From positions 49,642 to 84,552 of the forward strand of contig NZ_QNRJ01000013.1 in NCBI RefSeq assembly GCF_003315075.1: a stretch of DNA of 34,911 nt, read 5' to 3'. This DNA is from Rossellomorea aquimaris (GTDB lineage Bacteria > Bacillota > Bacilli > Bacillales > Bacillaceae_B). Every line of letters starts with the position of its first letter. The first letter of the stretch is position 1. The notes beneath the pieces were generated by a model. It was not told where the DNA came from. It saw only the letters and a program-made list of their open reading frames with translations, and made no database searches. Shown here piece after piece: positions 16,642-26,085 of the stretch. The translations under genes were made by a program, and so were the position numbers.

Positions 16642-16989
16642 GTGGATTTACTATTCATTGGATTAGTAAGCTTCTCTATCCTATTACTAGTCATTTCGTT
16701 TTTTCAACGGGATCGGTATCGTGATATTGAAAAAGACATGGAAGAATTGTCAATGAATGTTCTTCAGGAGCATTATCAGTTGAAGAAGAGAATACGGGTA
16801 CTCGAAGAAGAGCTGATGGTGAATGGTGACACCCCATTAAAGAGAACAGCCCCCATCAGGAAACCCATTCATGAGGTCGTGAAAAATCAAGTCATTGCGT
16901 TATATCAACAAGGTATACCTGTCGAACAAATTGCAAAACAATCCGCACTTTCTAAAACAGAAGTTCAGCAACTCATTTCGAAACTGTAA
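16642..16989 (+). CDS. Membrane-anchored coiled-coil protein with C-terminal HTH
   Basis: A 115-residue protein. One N-terminal membrane helix (about 3-20) is followed by a charged coiled coil (25-60) and a C-terminal helix-turn-helix (about 82-114: QVIALYQQGIPVEQIAKQSA...). The layout recalls SwrB/YlxL-type proteins, but I cannot claim homology. The start is GTG with GAGGTGATATA upstream. It is divergent from the DUF4912 operon, whose first protein carries a similar small HTH. A shared bidirectional terminator with phoU follows. The function is unknown; a membrane-tethered regulator is conceivable. Confidence 0.8.
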   Translation: MDLLFIGLVSFSILLLVISFFQRDRYRDIEKDMEELSMNVLQEHYQLKKRIRVLEEELMVNGDTPLKRTAPIRKPIHEVVKNQVIALYQQGIPVEQIAKQSALSKTEVQQLISKL

Positions 16990-17000
16990 CAAAACATAAG

Positions 17001-17033
17001 AAAAGCTGTCCCGAAAAAGGACAGCTTTTTTTG
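17001..17033 (+). terminator. Bidirectional terminator between the membrane-HTH gene and phoU
   Basis: An 11-bp stem AAAAGCTGTCC (17001-17011)/GGACAGCTTTT (17019-17029) with a T-run on the plus side and A-rich DNA on the other. It serves both converging genes. Confidence 0.92.
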
Positions 17034-17040
17034 GTAGAGT

Positions 17041-17700
17041 CTATTCATTCAAGTCGTAACGACGACCTTTCACTAGATAGAATACACCTTCTGCAATGTT
17101 TGTAGAATGATCCGCAGCTCTTTCAAGATAACGGCAGATGAAAGAGAGCTGAGTAATCTGAGCCGTGAATTCAGGCTTTTCTTTATTGAGAGTCAGAAGC
17201 TCTACAATCGTTTCACCATATAAGTCATCCACCTTATCATCCATATCAGCGATTCTCTTTGCTTTCGCCACATCTTCTTCGACAAATGACTCTAATGTAA
17301 GCTGAATCATTTCAGATGTGATGGCATGCATTTCCTTAATATGATGAATCGGTTTAATCAGAGGTTCATTACCGATACGGATCGTTGATTTCGCTACATT
17401 CACAGCGAAATCGGCGATTCTTTCCAAGTCTGAAGCAATTTTGATCGCAACGATGATTCTTCTTAAATCAGTTGCCACTGGTTGCTGCTTAGCTATAGTC
17501 AGAATGGCTAAATCATTGATTTCCTCTTCCAGATCATCGGCTTTCTGGTCGCCTTCGATAATGGCAAGCGCCGTATCAACATCCTTCTCTTCTAACGCCA
17601 CAATACTTCTCTCAAGTGCAAGCCTTGCAATATTTCCCAAATCCATTAGTTTGGTTTGCAACTCTTTTAAATTCGCATCAAATTGTCCTCTTACTGCCAT
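17041..17700 (-). CDS. phoU: Phosphate transport regulator PhoU
   Basis: A cytosolic 219-residue helical protein made of two PhoU three-helix repeats. Conserved acidic blocks for metal binding are visible (EGDQKADDLEEEIND in repeat 1, DMDDKVDDLYGE in repeat 2), plus LERIADFAVNVAKS and LERAADHSTNIAEG. It links Pst transporter activity to PhoR signalling and phosphate homeostasis. AGGAAGGGG lies 7 bases before ATG. It is the last gene of the pst operon, 87 bases after pstB. As I recall, the B. subtilis pst operon instead carries two pstB genes and no phoU. Confidence 0.95.
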   Translation of the reverse strand: MAVRGQFDANLKELQTKLMDLGNIARLALERSIVALEEKDVDTALAIIEGDQKADDLEEEINDLAILTIAKQQPVATDLRRIIVAIKIASDLERIADFAVNVAKSTIRIGNEPLIKPIHHIKEMHAITSEMIQLTLESFVEEDVAKAKRIADMDDKVDDLYGETIVELLTLNKEKPEFTAQITQLSFICRYLERAADHSTNIAEGVFYLVKGRRYDLNE

Positions 17701-17787
17701 GTTTATGCCCCTTCCTATTTCAACACTTCATCTTCTCAATAGTAGGAATTAAACACCTATTGGCATTTATCCTTCTTCTAATGTGAA

Positions 17788-18594
17788 TTAACCGAAACGA
17801 CCGGAGATATAGTCTTCTGTACGCTTGTCAGATGGAGTAGAGAAGATTTTATCTGTTTTGTCAAATTCAACTACTTCCCCGTTCAGGAAGAAGGCTGTGC
17901 GATCAGAAATACGTGCAGCCTGTTGCATGTTATGAGTAACAATAATAATACTGTATTCTGTTTTAAGCTCCTGAACAAGTTCTTCTATCTTTAATGTAGA
18001 AATCGGATCAAGAGCAGAAGTAGGTTCATCCATTAGAATGACATCCGGTTCAATGGCAAGACATCTTGCTATACAGATACGCTGCTGCTGTCCACCTGAT
18101 AGTCCATATGCATTTTGATTCAGACGATCTTTCACTTCATCCCAAATTGCTGCACCGCGTAAGCTTTTTTCAACAATTTCATCCAGCATTTTTTTGTTTT
18201 TGATTCCATGAATGCGTGGTCCATATGCAATGTTATCGTAAATCGATTTCGGAAAAGGATTTGGTTTTTGGAATACCATTCCTACTTTTGTACGCAATTC
18301 CTCAACGCGGTATTTACTGTCAAAAATGTTGCGATCGCGATAGATGATATCACCAGAAGTCTTAACGCTTGGAATCAATTCGATCATTCGGTTCAATGTT
18401 TTGATATACGTTGACTTACCACATCCTGAAGGTCCAATGATTGCCGTAACTTCATTTTCCATGATATCCAGGTCGATATTCTTTAACGCATGATTCGTAC
18501 CATACCATAAGTTCAATTGTTTCGTTTGATATACTGCTTCTTTTGCTTCTATATGATTAACCATGTTACTTTCTTTTGATTTGATCGTTTGCAT
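17788..18594 (-). CDS. pstB: Phosphate ABC transporter ATP-binding protein
   Basis: ATPase subunit of the high-affinity phosphate importer. Walker A is GPSGCGKST, the Q-loop sits in [11 protein letters not shown], the ABC signature is LSGGQQQR, and Walker B is [13 protein letters not shown] chose the ATG at 18594 ([10 protein letters not shown]) because AAGGAGG lies 8 bases upstream; an upstream ATG at 18627 has no such site. The protein is 268 residues. It follows pstA by 44 bases and only one pstB is present. Confidence 0.95.
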   Translation of the reverse strand: MQTIKSKESNMVNHIEAKEAVYQTKQLNLWYGTNHALKNIDLDIMENEVTAIIGPSGCGKSTYIKTLNRMIELIPSVKTSGDIIYRDRNIFDSKYRVEELRTKVGMVFQKPNPFPKSIYDNIAYGPRIHGIKNKKMLDEIVEKSLRGAAIWDEVKDRLNQNAYGLSGGQQQRICIARCLAIEPDVILMDEPTSALDPISTLKIEELVQELKTEYSIIIVTHNMQQAARISDRTAFFLNGEVVEFDKTDKIFSTPSDKRTEDYISGRFG

Positions 18595-18638
18595 TTCGAA
18601 AGCCTCCTTCATCCAATAAAAAACCAATTAATAACTTA

Positions 18639-19517
18639 TTAATATCTCTTCTGAAACTTATTACGAATTAACACTGCAATCGAGTTCATTATTAGTAGTA
18701 AGCCCAGCAGGATGATGATCCCCGCAGCTGCCACATCATGGAAATCCGCTTGCGGTCGTCTTGTCCAATCATAAATTTGCATTGGAAGTGCTGTGAATGT
18801 ATCCAAGATGGAACCTGGTGTAAATAGTAATATGGTTGGTACACCGATAACGACGAGGGGCGCAGTTTCTCCGATTGCACGGGAAAACGCTAAAATGCTT
18901 CCTGTCAATATCCCGGGTATTGCAGCTGGTAATACGACTCTGGTAATGGTCTGCCACTTTGTAGCACCCATCCCATACGAAGCGTCCCTTAGCTCTCTTG
19001 GTACCGAACGGATCGCTTCCTGTGCCGCAACAATAATTACAGGAAGTATGAGTAAACTCATCGTCAAACCGGCCGCCAGTACACTTTGACCAAGAGCAAA
19101 GGCCCGGGCAAAGATCGTTAAACCTAAGAGACCAAATACAACGGAAGGAACACCTGCAAGGTTTGAAATATTTACTTTGATAAATTTATTGATCTTGTTT
19201 TGTATAGCATATTCTTCTAAATAAATGGCCGTTCCCACTGCCAATATGAACGAAACAATGACTACAACGAACATCAGCCATATCGTTCCCATAAAGGCGG
19301 CATAAATTCCCGCTTTTTCTGGGAACCTCGACCCTACATTTTGTAAAAATTGCAAATCCAAGTATCCAATTCCTTGAGTGAATACCCGATATAATAAGAC
19401 AGATAATACGACTAAGCCAAATAAAGTCGCCATTAAGAAAAGCCCTTTAAAGACGCTATTTACCATTAGTCTGGATGACATCTTTTTTAAGACATTTTCC
19501 TGATTGATATACTTCAT
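18639..19517 (-). CDS. pstA: Phosphate ABC transporter permease PstA
   Basis: Membrane permease of 292 residues with six predicted helices and the binding-protein-dependent transport motif around ELRDASYGMGATKWQT. It forms the channel with PstC. The site GAGAGGAG precedes ATG, and the start lies 2 bases after the pstC stop, so the two permeases are translated together. Confidence 0.94.
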   Translation of the reverse strand: MKYINQENVLKKMSSRLMVNSVFKGLFLMATLFGLVVLSVLLYRVFTQGIGYLDLQFLQNVGSRFPEKAGIYAAFMGTIWLMFVVVIVSFILAVGTAIYLEEYAIQNKINKFIKVNISNLAGVPSVVFGLLGLTIFARAFALGQSVLAAGLTMSLLILPVIIVAAQEAIRSVPRELRDASYGMGATKWQTITRVVLPAAIPGILTGSILAFSRAIGETAPLVVIGVPTILLFTPGSILDTFTALPMQIYDWTRRPQADFHDVAAAGIIILLGLLLIMNSIAVLIRNKFQKRY

Positions 19518-19519
19518 GA

Positions 19520-20467
19520 TTAATACTCCTCTCTGAATCGCTTAGAGATGTATTGAGCAAGCAGGTTCATACCTAGTGTGAATAAGAATAGCGTGAAACC
19601 TACTGCATAAATACTATAGTAAATCGTCGTTCCATATCCTGCATCTCCAGTACTTACCTGAACGATATACGATGTCATCGTTTGGATGGAATCAGTAACA
19701 TTCCAAGAAAGGTTTGGAGAAGCACCTGCAGCAACCGTTACAATCATGGTTTCTCCAATTGCACGGGAGATGGCAAGAACAATCGATGCAACGATGCCTG
19801 ATACAGCAGCGGGCAAAACAACCTTAAGTGCCACTTCTAATTTGGTTGCCCCTAATGCCTGTGCACCTTCACGTATGGAATTCGGAACAGACGACATCGC
19901 GTCTTCAGATAGAGAAGCAATCATGGGAATAATCATGATCCCAACTACAATTCCAGGACTTAATGCATTAAATATACTTAATCCAGGTATAAAGGACTTC
20001 AATAAAGGAGTAACAAATGTTAGAGCAAAGAACCCAAATACAATCGTTGGAATCCCCGCTAACACTTCTAATATCGGTTTGATGAACCGTCTTGAACGAT
20101 CCGTTGCGTACTCACTCAAATAAATGGCGGAAGCAAGTCCTATCGGTACTGCTACCACTACAGCTATTCCGGTAATCTTCAATGTTCCCGAGATTAAAGG
20201 AATGATTCCGTAACTTGGATTCTGAATGGAAAAAGGAAACCATTCTGTTCCTGTTATGAACTCAAATACCGATACTCTTGAAAAGAAAGTAAATGTTTCA
20301 AAGATAAGTGTAAATACGATACCTATGGTTGTTAATACTGAAACCCCGGCTAATGCAAACAAGATCCATGGTATAGACTTTTCAACAGAACGATTTAAGC
20401 CTTTACCACTTTTTTGTGCAATCATCTCTGAAACAGAGTATGAAGATCCTTTTGAATTTGTAGCCAT
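19520..20467 (-). CDS. pstC: Phosphate ABC transporter permease PstC
   Basis: Membrane permease of 315 residues with six helices after a hydrophilic N-terminus. The EAA-type loop reads SIREGAQALGATKLEV. I chose the ATG at 20467 (MATNSKGS), preceded by AAAGGGG about 10 bases away; an upstream in-frame start at 20491 is less likely. It pairs with PstA. A strong hairpin separates it from pstS. Confidence 0.94.
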   Translation of the reverse strand: MATNSKGSSYSVSEMIAQKSGKGLNRSVEKSIPWILFALAGVSVLTTIGIVFTLIFETFTFFSRVSVFEFITGTEWFPFSIQNPSYGIIPLISGTLKITGIAVVVAVPIGLASAIYLSEYATDRSRRFIKPILEVLAGIPTIVFGFFALTFVTPLLKSFIPGLSIFNALSPGIVVGIMIIPMIASLSEDAMSSVPNSIREGAQALGATKLEVALKVVLPAAVSGIVASIVLAISRAIGETMIVTVAAGASPNLSWNVTDSIQTMTSYIVQVSTGDAGYGTTIYYSIYAVGFTLFLFTLGMNLLAQYISKRFREEY

Positions 20468-20498
20468 ATAATGTAAACCCCTTTCATCCACATGACAA

Positions 20499-20526
20499 GA
20501 TGAGAAGCAAGTAATCGCTTCTCATC
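20499..20526 (-). other. Stem-loop between pstS and pstC
   Basis: Perfect 10-bp stem GATGAGAAGC (20499-20508)/GCTTCTCATC (20517-20526) with an 8-base loop and no T-run on the minus strand. It is better read as an mRNA-stabilising or processing element than a terminator, and could give more PstS than permease. Confidence 0.7.
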
Positions 20527-20557
20527 CGTTCATTTTGACTTTAACAACGATTAATAC

Positions 20558-21493
20558 TTATTTAAGACCTTCTAATTTTTCAGTAGCTTCTTTGATTTTA
20601 TCTTCAGGAAGACTTACATATCCAACTGCTTCTGCCATTTCAGCAGAGTTATCAAGAGTGAATTTCATGAAATCATATACAGCTTCATTATCTTTAACAG
20701 AAGCGTTTTTAGCATAAACGAACAATGGACGTGATAGTGGAGTGTATTCCCCGCTCTCGATTGTTTCGTTATTCGGCTCAACTCCGCCGATTTTAACCGC
20801 TTTAAGTTCTTCTTTATTTGCAAGGTAATAAGCATAACCGAAGAATCCGATCGCGTTTTTATCACCCGTTACACCTTGTACAAGAACGTTATCATCTTCA
20901 GAAAGCTGAATGTTTTGTTTAACCATATCTTTTTCTTCTAAAATTGCTTCGTTGAAATAATCATATGTTCCTGAGTCAGTACCAGGAGAATAGAATTTCA
21001 CTTCTTCATCCGGCCATTCAGGATTGATATCAGACCATTTCTTTGTCTTTCCATCTTCAACCCAAAGCTTTTGAAGATCCTCGACTGTCATATCTTTTGC
21101 CCAGTCATTCTCTTTATTAACAACGATTGTAAGACCATCTTTAGCAACTTCAAATTCAGTGAAATCTATACCAGCTTCTTCCAGCTTTTGCTTTTCTTCG
21201 TCTTTAATTGGACGGGAAGCGTTTGAAAGATCCGTTTCACCTGCGATGAATTTTTCAAACCCACCACCAGAACCGGATACACCGATCGATACTTTTACAT
21301 CAGGTTGTGTAGCTGCATACTCTTCGTTAACAGCTTCCATGATTGGAGCTACAGTCGATGAACCATCCATTTTTACACTGCCGGATAGTTGTTCTCCTGA
21401 ACCATTCTCTGCTCCACCTTGAGCACCACATGCTCCTAATACAAGAGCTGATCCGATCATTGCTGACATTGCCAGATACTTAAAGCTTTTCAT
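20558..21493 (-). CDS. pstS: Phosphate-binding lipoprotein PstS
   Basis: Extracellular substrate-binding protein of 311 residues. A lipoprotein signal peptide ends at the lipobox LGAC (C22), so it is membrane-anchored on the outside. Phosphate-binding blocks typical of PstS are visible: DGSSTVAPI near residue 44, SGSGGGFEKF, and SPGTDSGTYDYF. The ribosome site AGGGGG precedes ATG. A complete Pho box lies about 60 bases upstream, so expression should rise under phosphate starvation. It heads the pstS-C-A-B-phoU operon. Confidence 0.96.
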   Translation of the reverse strand: MKSFKYLAMSAMIGSALVLGACGAQGGAENGSGEQLSGSVKMDGSSTVAPIMEAVNEEYAATQPDVKVSIGVSGSGGGFEKFIAGETDLSNASRPIKDEEKQKLEEAGIDFTEFEVAKDGLTIVVNKENDWAKDMTVEDLQKLWVEDGKTKKWSDINPEWPDEEVKFYSPGTDSGTYDYFNEAILEEKDMVKQNIQLSEDDNVLVQGVTGDKNAIGFFGYAYYLANKEELKAVKIGGVEPNNETIESGEYTPLSRPLFVYAKNASVKDNEAVYDFMKFTLDNSAEMAEAVGYVSLPEDKIKEATEKLEGLK

Positions 21494-21798
21494 TCCTAAA
21501 TTCCCCCTAAGAAACTTGGTTGTTTTGTCCTACGAGTAATAGATTAATAGATGAGTGTTAATAAGGTTTTAACCGTTTGTAAAGGTTTTGTAAATTCGAC
21601 ATTATTCTTCACCTTTCAGACCCTTAACAGAACTTGAAGAACCTCATGTAATCCTTATAAACATAGTATTAGACATACTTTTGCAAATTATGTAGTTCGC
21701 TTAAAAAACCTCAAATATTTATAAGATTTAACCCTGATTCCCGTTTTCATTCTAAAAATGTTCTTTTGATCTTGAGTAAAAAGACTTAACACCATTAG
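21494..21798. other. Regulatory region upstream of pstS
   Basis: No gene seen. It contains the Pho box at 21556-21594; the -10 is probably one of the TATTAA/TATTAC blocks between it and pstS. The rest, up to the pbpA terminator at 21799, shows nothing recognisable. Confidence 0.6.
21556..21594 (-). promoter_or_regulatory. Pho box (PhoP operator) of the pst operon
   Basis: On the minus strand four hexamers follow with exact 5-base spacers: TTTACA (21589-21594), TTTACA (21578-21583), TTAAAA (21567-21572) and TTAACA (21556-21561). The 11-base period matches the known PhoP binding rule of TT(A/T/C)A(C/T)A repeats, with one hexamer off by one base. Confidence 0.92.
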
Positions 21799-21840
21799 AA
21801 AAAAGCTGATTTCCAGAAATTCATTTCGTGGAAATCAGCT
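21799..21840 (-). terminator. Terminator of pbpA
   Basis: A 12-bp stem AGCTGATTTCCA (21804-21815)/TGGAAATCAGCT (21829-21840) followed by T residues on the minus strand, directly after the pbpA stop. Confidence 0.92.
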
Positions 21841-21849
21841 AAAGTTTGC

Positions 21850-24033
21850 TTAGTTATTCTGTTCTCTTTCTTCTTGCATTTGTTCTTCTGCCTCTTCAGC
21901 ATTTTCTACTTTCTTGTTAACTGAAGTCGGGTCCTTCACTTCTTCTGCACGTTTCTTCTTCAGTTCAAAGTACTTATCCATCACTCGTTTAGAGATGTAT
22001 TTATTCACGTAAGGATCGGCTACTCCGCTTGCTTGGATATGAGAAGCGGGAACCATTGTGGCATAAGCCACTTCAGGGTTATCAAATGGGGCGTATCCGA
22101 TAAGAGTCGTGTTGTAGTTCAGCTCTCCATCCACATACGTCTCAGCGGTACCCGATTTACCTGCCGCATTATATGGTGCATTCTTAAATTGATCATATGC
22201 CGTTCCATCAGGGGAGTGGTACACCCTGTAAAAACCTTTTTGGACATGCTCGATTTGAGCTTGTGTAGCATCAATTCGATTCAGCACATTCGTTTCTTTT
22301 TCAAACAGGATTGGCCCCAGGCTTTCCAGATCGTTTGTCGGTTCTCTGATTTCTTTCATGATATGTGGTTCCACGCGATATCCATCATTTGCAATGGTTG
22401 AAATATACTGAGCTAATTGCATCGTTGTATACGTATCGAACTGACCAATCACTAAATCCAGTAGGAAACCAGGAGTGGTGTCTGTACCTGTAAGTCCGGA
22501 AGATTCACCAGGTAAGTCTATTCCAGTCGGCACACCTAATCCGAATTGAGCGTAGTGGTTCCGAAAGATGTCAAATGCTTCCGGATTATTAACAATCGGC
22601 TCATTCGGTACATACTGACCGCCTGCTACTTTAAGGGCAACCTTCCACATGTATGAATTAGAAGACTTCTCCAGAGCAAACAAGTCAGACATGGGAATTC
22701 GCTGGTATCTATTGAACCACGAAGATTTTGGCTTTGTCCCTTTGATTTTTAATGGTTCATCAATTAACACTTCTCCCGGTTTTAAATTCCCTGTCATGTA
22801 TCCGGTTAATACAGTGGCACCCTTTACCACCGACCCCACTTCATAAGAAGACGTAAAGGTTCCTAAAGCAGCATCCCTCATCTCATATTTCCCAGTTTCT
22901 GAGTTCTTTACATACTGCTTCCCGGCCATGGCCAATATTTCACCGGTATTTGGGTCAATCATGACCACGTAAGCACGATCCAGGTTAGGAGACTCACCGC
23001 GATTCACAATCTGTTTTCGTAATTCTTCTTCTATTATCTTTTCGACTTCACGCTGAAGCTCCATATCGATTGTCAGAACAATATCTTTTCCCCGTTGCCC
23101 TTCTTGAACGAGTACGGATTCCAACACGCTACCGCCTTTGGTGACGTTTTTGATTTGTTCCTTTTGACCTTGAAGGACATCTTCATATTCTAATTCAACG
23201 TAACTCTTCCCTACACGATCATTCCGGTTGTAGTCTTTCGCTAAATAGGAATCTACCAGGTTCTTCGGCAAACCTTCCCTTGAGGAAGATACGTTCCCTA
23301 GAATCGTCCTCAACGTATCATCAAATACGTAGGATCGCTTCCAATCTGTAGTGGTATTGATGCCGGGAAGTTCATTGAGATGTTCACTGACGACGGCGAA
23401 TTCTTCCGGGGTGACCCCTTCATTTTTCACAATTTGCGGATTTAATGCATATCCGCTGGAGAACTCACGATAAATCGCAATGATTTCCAGATCTTTTTCA
23501 GTCAGTGACGCTAACTCGTCTTTTGTGATCCGATCCAGTCTCATTTGGTACACTTTCGCGTTCACATCGTCTTCAGAGAAATCTTCATTGTTTTGAAGCT
23601 TTTTTATTTCCTCTTCTGACACTTTTTTATCTGCTTGTTCTTTATTATTTAACAACCAATAATCTTTCTTGTCTCTTTCAGTCACTTCTTTTGTATCTTT
23701 TTCAATGTACTCAGAAAGCTTGGAAGCGACCTCCATCATCTCTTCGATCTTGGTGTTGTTTGCACGTGTATACGTAATCGCATTCAGCGGAACATTATCC
23801 ACGATCACATTACCATAACGGTCATACATTTTCCCTCGTGGCACACCTGTATTGACGACAACATCCTCTGTTCTTTCTACTTCCTTCTTGTAGCTTTCTC
23901 CATTCACTATTTGAACGAGTCCCAGTCTAAGTACCAGAAGAGAAAATAATAAGAACACGGCAAAAAACAGCAGATTCATCCGAACGGGAACATGCGTCTT
24001 TCTTTTTCTCCTATTTCTTTTCAATCTTTCCAA
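21850..24033 (-). CDS. pbpA: Class B penicillin-binding protein (PBP2A-like transpeptidase)
   Basis: Peptidoglycan transpeptidase of about 727 residues, by synteny the elongation-specific PBP2A of rod-shaped bacilli. A basic cytosolic tail precedes one membrane helix (about 20-42). A PBP dimerisation domain follows (about 60-310), then the transpeptidase domain: S401-VV-K404 (SxxK), S457-S-N459 (SxN) and K626-S-G-T629 (KTG-type). An acidic, Glu-rich C-terminal tail follows residue 695. The start is TTG; either 24033 (GAGG 5 bases before) or 24024 (AAGGG 9 bases before) is possible. PbpH is a close paralogue and could be confused with it. Confidence 0.92.
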   Translation of the reverse strand: MERLKRNRRKRKTHVPVRMNLLFFAVFLLFSLLVLRLGLVQIVNGESYKKEVERTEDVVVNTGVPRGKMYDRYGNVIVDNVPLNAITYTRANNTKIEEMMEVASKLSEYIEKDTKEVTERDKKDYWLLNNKEQADKKVSEEEIKKLQNNEDFSEDDVNAKVYQMRLDRITKDELASLTEKDLEIIAIYREFSSGYALNPQIVKNEGVTPEEFAVVSEHLNELPGINTTTDWKRSYVFDDTLRTILGNVSSSREGLPKNLVDSYLAKDYNRNDRVGKSYVELEYEDVLQGQKEQIKNVTKGGSVLESVLVQEGQRGKDIVLTIDMELQREVEKIIEEELRKQIVNRGESPNLDRAYVVMIDPNTGEILAMAGKQYVKNSETGKYEMRDAALGTFTSSYEVGSVVKGATVLTGYMTGNLKPGEVLIDEPLKIKGTKPKSSWFNRYQRIPMSDLFALEKSSNSYMWKVALKVAGGQYVPNEPIVNNPEAFDIFRNHYAQFGLGVPTGIDLPGESSGLTGTDTTPGFLLDLVIGQFDTYTTMQLAQYISTIANDGYRVEPHIMKEIREPTNDLESLGPILFEKETNVLNRIDATQAQIEHVQKGFYRVYHSPDGTAYDQFKNAPYNAAGKSGTAETYVDGELNYNTTLIGYAPFDNPEVAYATMVPASHIQASGVADPYVNKYISKRVMDKYFELKKKRAEEVKDPTSVNKKVENAEEAEEQMQEEREQNN

Positions 24034-24114
24034 CCCTTCCTCTATGTAAAAATATCTTTATATCGTTACCATCCCTTCTTATTTTATAGAAAAGTACAAG
24101 GATAATCTAGACAT

Positions 24115-24149
24115 AAGCAAAGAGAGGAAATCTTTCCCTCTCTTTGCTT
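24115..24149 (-). terminator. Hairpin terminator downstream of yqgE
   Basis: A 13-bp stem AAGCAAAGAGAGG (24115-24127)/CCTCTCTTTGCTT (24137-24149). The T-run after it on the minus strand is weak, so termination may be leaky toward pbpA. Confidence 0.75.
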
Positions 24150-24156
24150 TAATATC

Positions 24157-25371
24157 CTATATGGGCAAATCCACTTTTCGCACGAAGAAATAAATGAGGG
24201 TATGACCCGCTCCAAGCATTAGTAAGAGGATGGGGATGCTCTCTTCGTGATTGAAAAATGTGACGGCAACTATAAAAGCTGTGACTGATACAATCCTTCC
24301 CAGATTCAAGAAAATTTCCCTTACGACAATATACTCAATTCTCATTTCAGCGGCGTTCCAGCCCGTTCCTATCACATCATATGTCATGGAAATATAGGGT
24401 ACCAGGAGTATGGGGTACGCAATGGCAATCACCCCGGCATAGAGCAATAACTTCGTGTAAGTGACATCAAACACAATCAAGAATATTGCCAGGTAGAGAA
24501 GGATTCCACCTAATAAAATGGCCTTTTTCCGAAACTTTTTTTTAATCACCCTGGATGCAATGTAATAGCCAACGAATGCGATCCCTGAGTTAATGAGTCC
24601 GAATGTACCAATGGCAAACTCACTTCCCGTGCTGATGAACACAAACACAGAAATAATGAAGATAAACGTTCCTTCCCTCAATCCCTGGAAGAAGTGGGCG
24701 TTCGTAATGTGCCGCCAATTATCATTGTTTTTCCTTTCTTCCAGAATTCTGAGGAATAGATATCTTCCGGAGGCAGGTCGCCTTTTAAGAAAGAAGCTCA
24801 TAAGGACGGCAATAGCAAATAGCAGGAGAGATAGACCGAACACAATGGTATATCCTTTAAATGAAGTATACCTGGAAATGATGAAACCTGCGAGGATCGG
24901 TCCGATCATTCCTCCAGCTGACGTTAACGTACCGAGGAAACCATTGAAGAAATCTCTCGTTTCAGGTTCCGTGATTTCAAAGGTCAGCACATTAAACGCT
25001 AACCAGTAAAAGCCATAACCTATCCCGAGCAACGCCCCCAATACAACCAGAAAATTTTCAGCCGACTCCCCGAACGTCAATACAGATATGTAAAATAAAG
25101 CCAAAAAAATAACCCCGAAGCGTAACACAATCACCCGGTCTACTTTCTTTGCCAATCTTCCAGCTAATATAAACGTTATTGGCTGAAAGATCACCACGGT
25201 TAAATTATAGATACCTAAGTCAATGAATTCACCTGACTGCTTCCACAAGTAGATGTTTACGAATGTGTTTGAGAGCGCAATACTCAATGAATATAATCCA
25301 CCAATCAACAGCAACAGAGTAAGATCTTTCGTTAAATCAATATCGCCTAATAACTTTTTATATCTACTCAT
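24157..25371 (-). CDS. yqgE: MFS transporter YqgE
   Basis: A 404-residue membrane protein with about 12 hydrophobic segments and the MFS loop motif GRLAKKVDRVIVLR between helices 2 and 3. The substrate is unknown. Its place between pbpA and sodA matches B. subtilis yqgE. AAGGGGAG lies 8 bases before ATG. It is probably a single-gene unit, with terminators on both sides. Confidence 0.85.
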   Translation of the reverse strand: MSRYKKLLGDIDLTKDLTLLLLIGGLYSLSIALSNTFVNIYLWKQSGEFIDLGIYNLTVVIFQPITFILAGRLAKKVDRVIVLRFGVIFLALFYISVLTFGESAENFLVVLGALLGIGYGFYWLAFNVLTFEITEPETRDFFNGFLGTLTSAGGMIGPILAGFIISRYTSFKGYTIVFGLSLLLFAIAVLMSFFLKRRPASGRYLFLRILEERKNNDNWRHITNAHFFQGLREGTFIFIISVFVFISTGSEFAIGTFGLINSGIAFVGYYIASRVIKKKFRKKAILLGGILLYLAIFLIVFDVTYTKLLLYAGVIAIAYPILLVPYISMTYDVIGTGWNAAEMRIEYIVVREIFLNLGRIVSVTAFIVAVTFFNHEESIPILLLMLGAGHTLIYFFVRKVDLPI

Positions 25372-25428
25372 TTGAAAAACTCCCCTTTAACGTACCCCTA
25401 TCTTTTGAAAAAGGGAGGAAAGTTATAC

Positions 25429-25460
25429 AAAAAAAAGAGAGGTTCTTAAAAGAACCTCTC
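25429..25460 (-). terminator. Terminator of sodA
   Basis: An 11-bp stem GAGAGGTTCTT (25437-25447)/AAGAACCTCTC (25450-25460) with a short loop, opening somewhat at the top, and about eight T after it on the minus strand. Confidence 0.9.
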
Positions 25461-25476
25461 TCCTCTACAAGTAAAA

Positions 25477-26085
25477 TTATTTAGCAGCTGAATAACGCTT
25501 CGCTACTTCATCCCAGTTCACAACGTTCCAGAACGCACCGATGTAATCAGGGCGACGGTTTTGATAATTCAGGTAGTAAGCATGCTCCCAAACATCAAGA
25601 CCTAAAACTGGTGTTTTGCCTTCCATTAGAGGGCTATCCTGGTTTGGTGTGCTTGTTACTTCTAATTCACCGTTGTTTACCACAAGCCAAGCCCAACCTG
25701 AGCCAAAGCGAGTAGCAGCAGCGTTAGCGAACTCTTCTTTGAATGAATCGAAGCTTCCGAACTTGGAAGAAATAGCATCTGCCAACTCTCCAGATGGAGC
25801 GCCTCCACCATTCGGGGATAATACTGTCCAGAATAGAGAGTGGTTAGCGTGGCCGCCACCATTGTTGCGTACTGCAGTACGAGCACCTTCAGGAACAGCG
25901 TCTAAGTTAGAAACAAGATCTTCAATGGATTTGCTTAGTAAATCATCGTGACCTTGAAGTGCATCATTTACTTTCGTAACATATGCATTATGGTGTTTCG
26001 TGTGGTGAATGTTCATTGTGTCCTTGTCGATATGAGGTTCTAATGCATCATATGCGTAAGGTAATTGCGGTAATTCGTAAGCCAT
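25477..26085 (-). CDS. sodA: Manganese superoxide dismutase
   Basis: Cytosolic superoxide dismutase of 202 residues. Metal ligands are H27, H82, D164 and H168 ([23 protein letters not shown]). GGGHANH and NQDSPL are of the manganese type rather than the iron type. The ATG at 26085 ([10 protein letters not shown]) has GGGAGGAAT upstream and matches the family start; a longer frame to 26172 would add 29 unlikely residues. It forms a monocistronic unit. Confidence 0.97.
   Translation of the reverse strand: MAYELPQLPYAYDALEPHIDKDTMNIHHTKHHNAYVTKVNDALQGHDDLLSKSIEDLVSNLDAVPEGARTAVRNNGGGHANHSLFWTVLSPNGGGAPSGELADAISSKFGSFDSFKEEFANAAATRFGSGWAWLVVNNGELEVTSTPNQDSPLMEGKTPVLGLDVWEHAYYLNYQNRRPDYIGAFWNVVNWDEVAKRYSAAK

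Noticed and set aside
25616..25951. Long plus-strand reading frame opposite sodA; similar ones lie opposite pstC, pstS and ispG.
   Set aside because: Antisense shadows of well-identified genes, without ribosome sites or family features.
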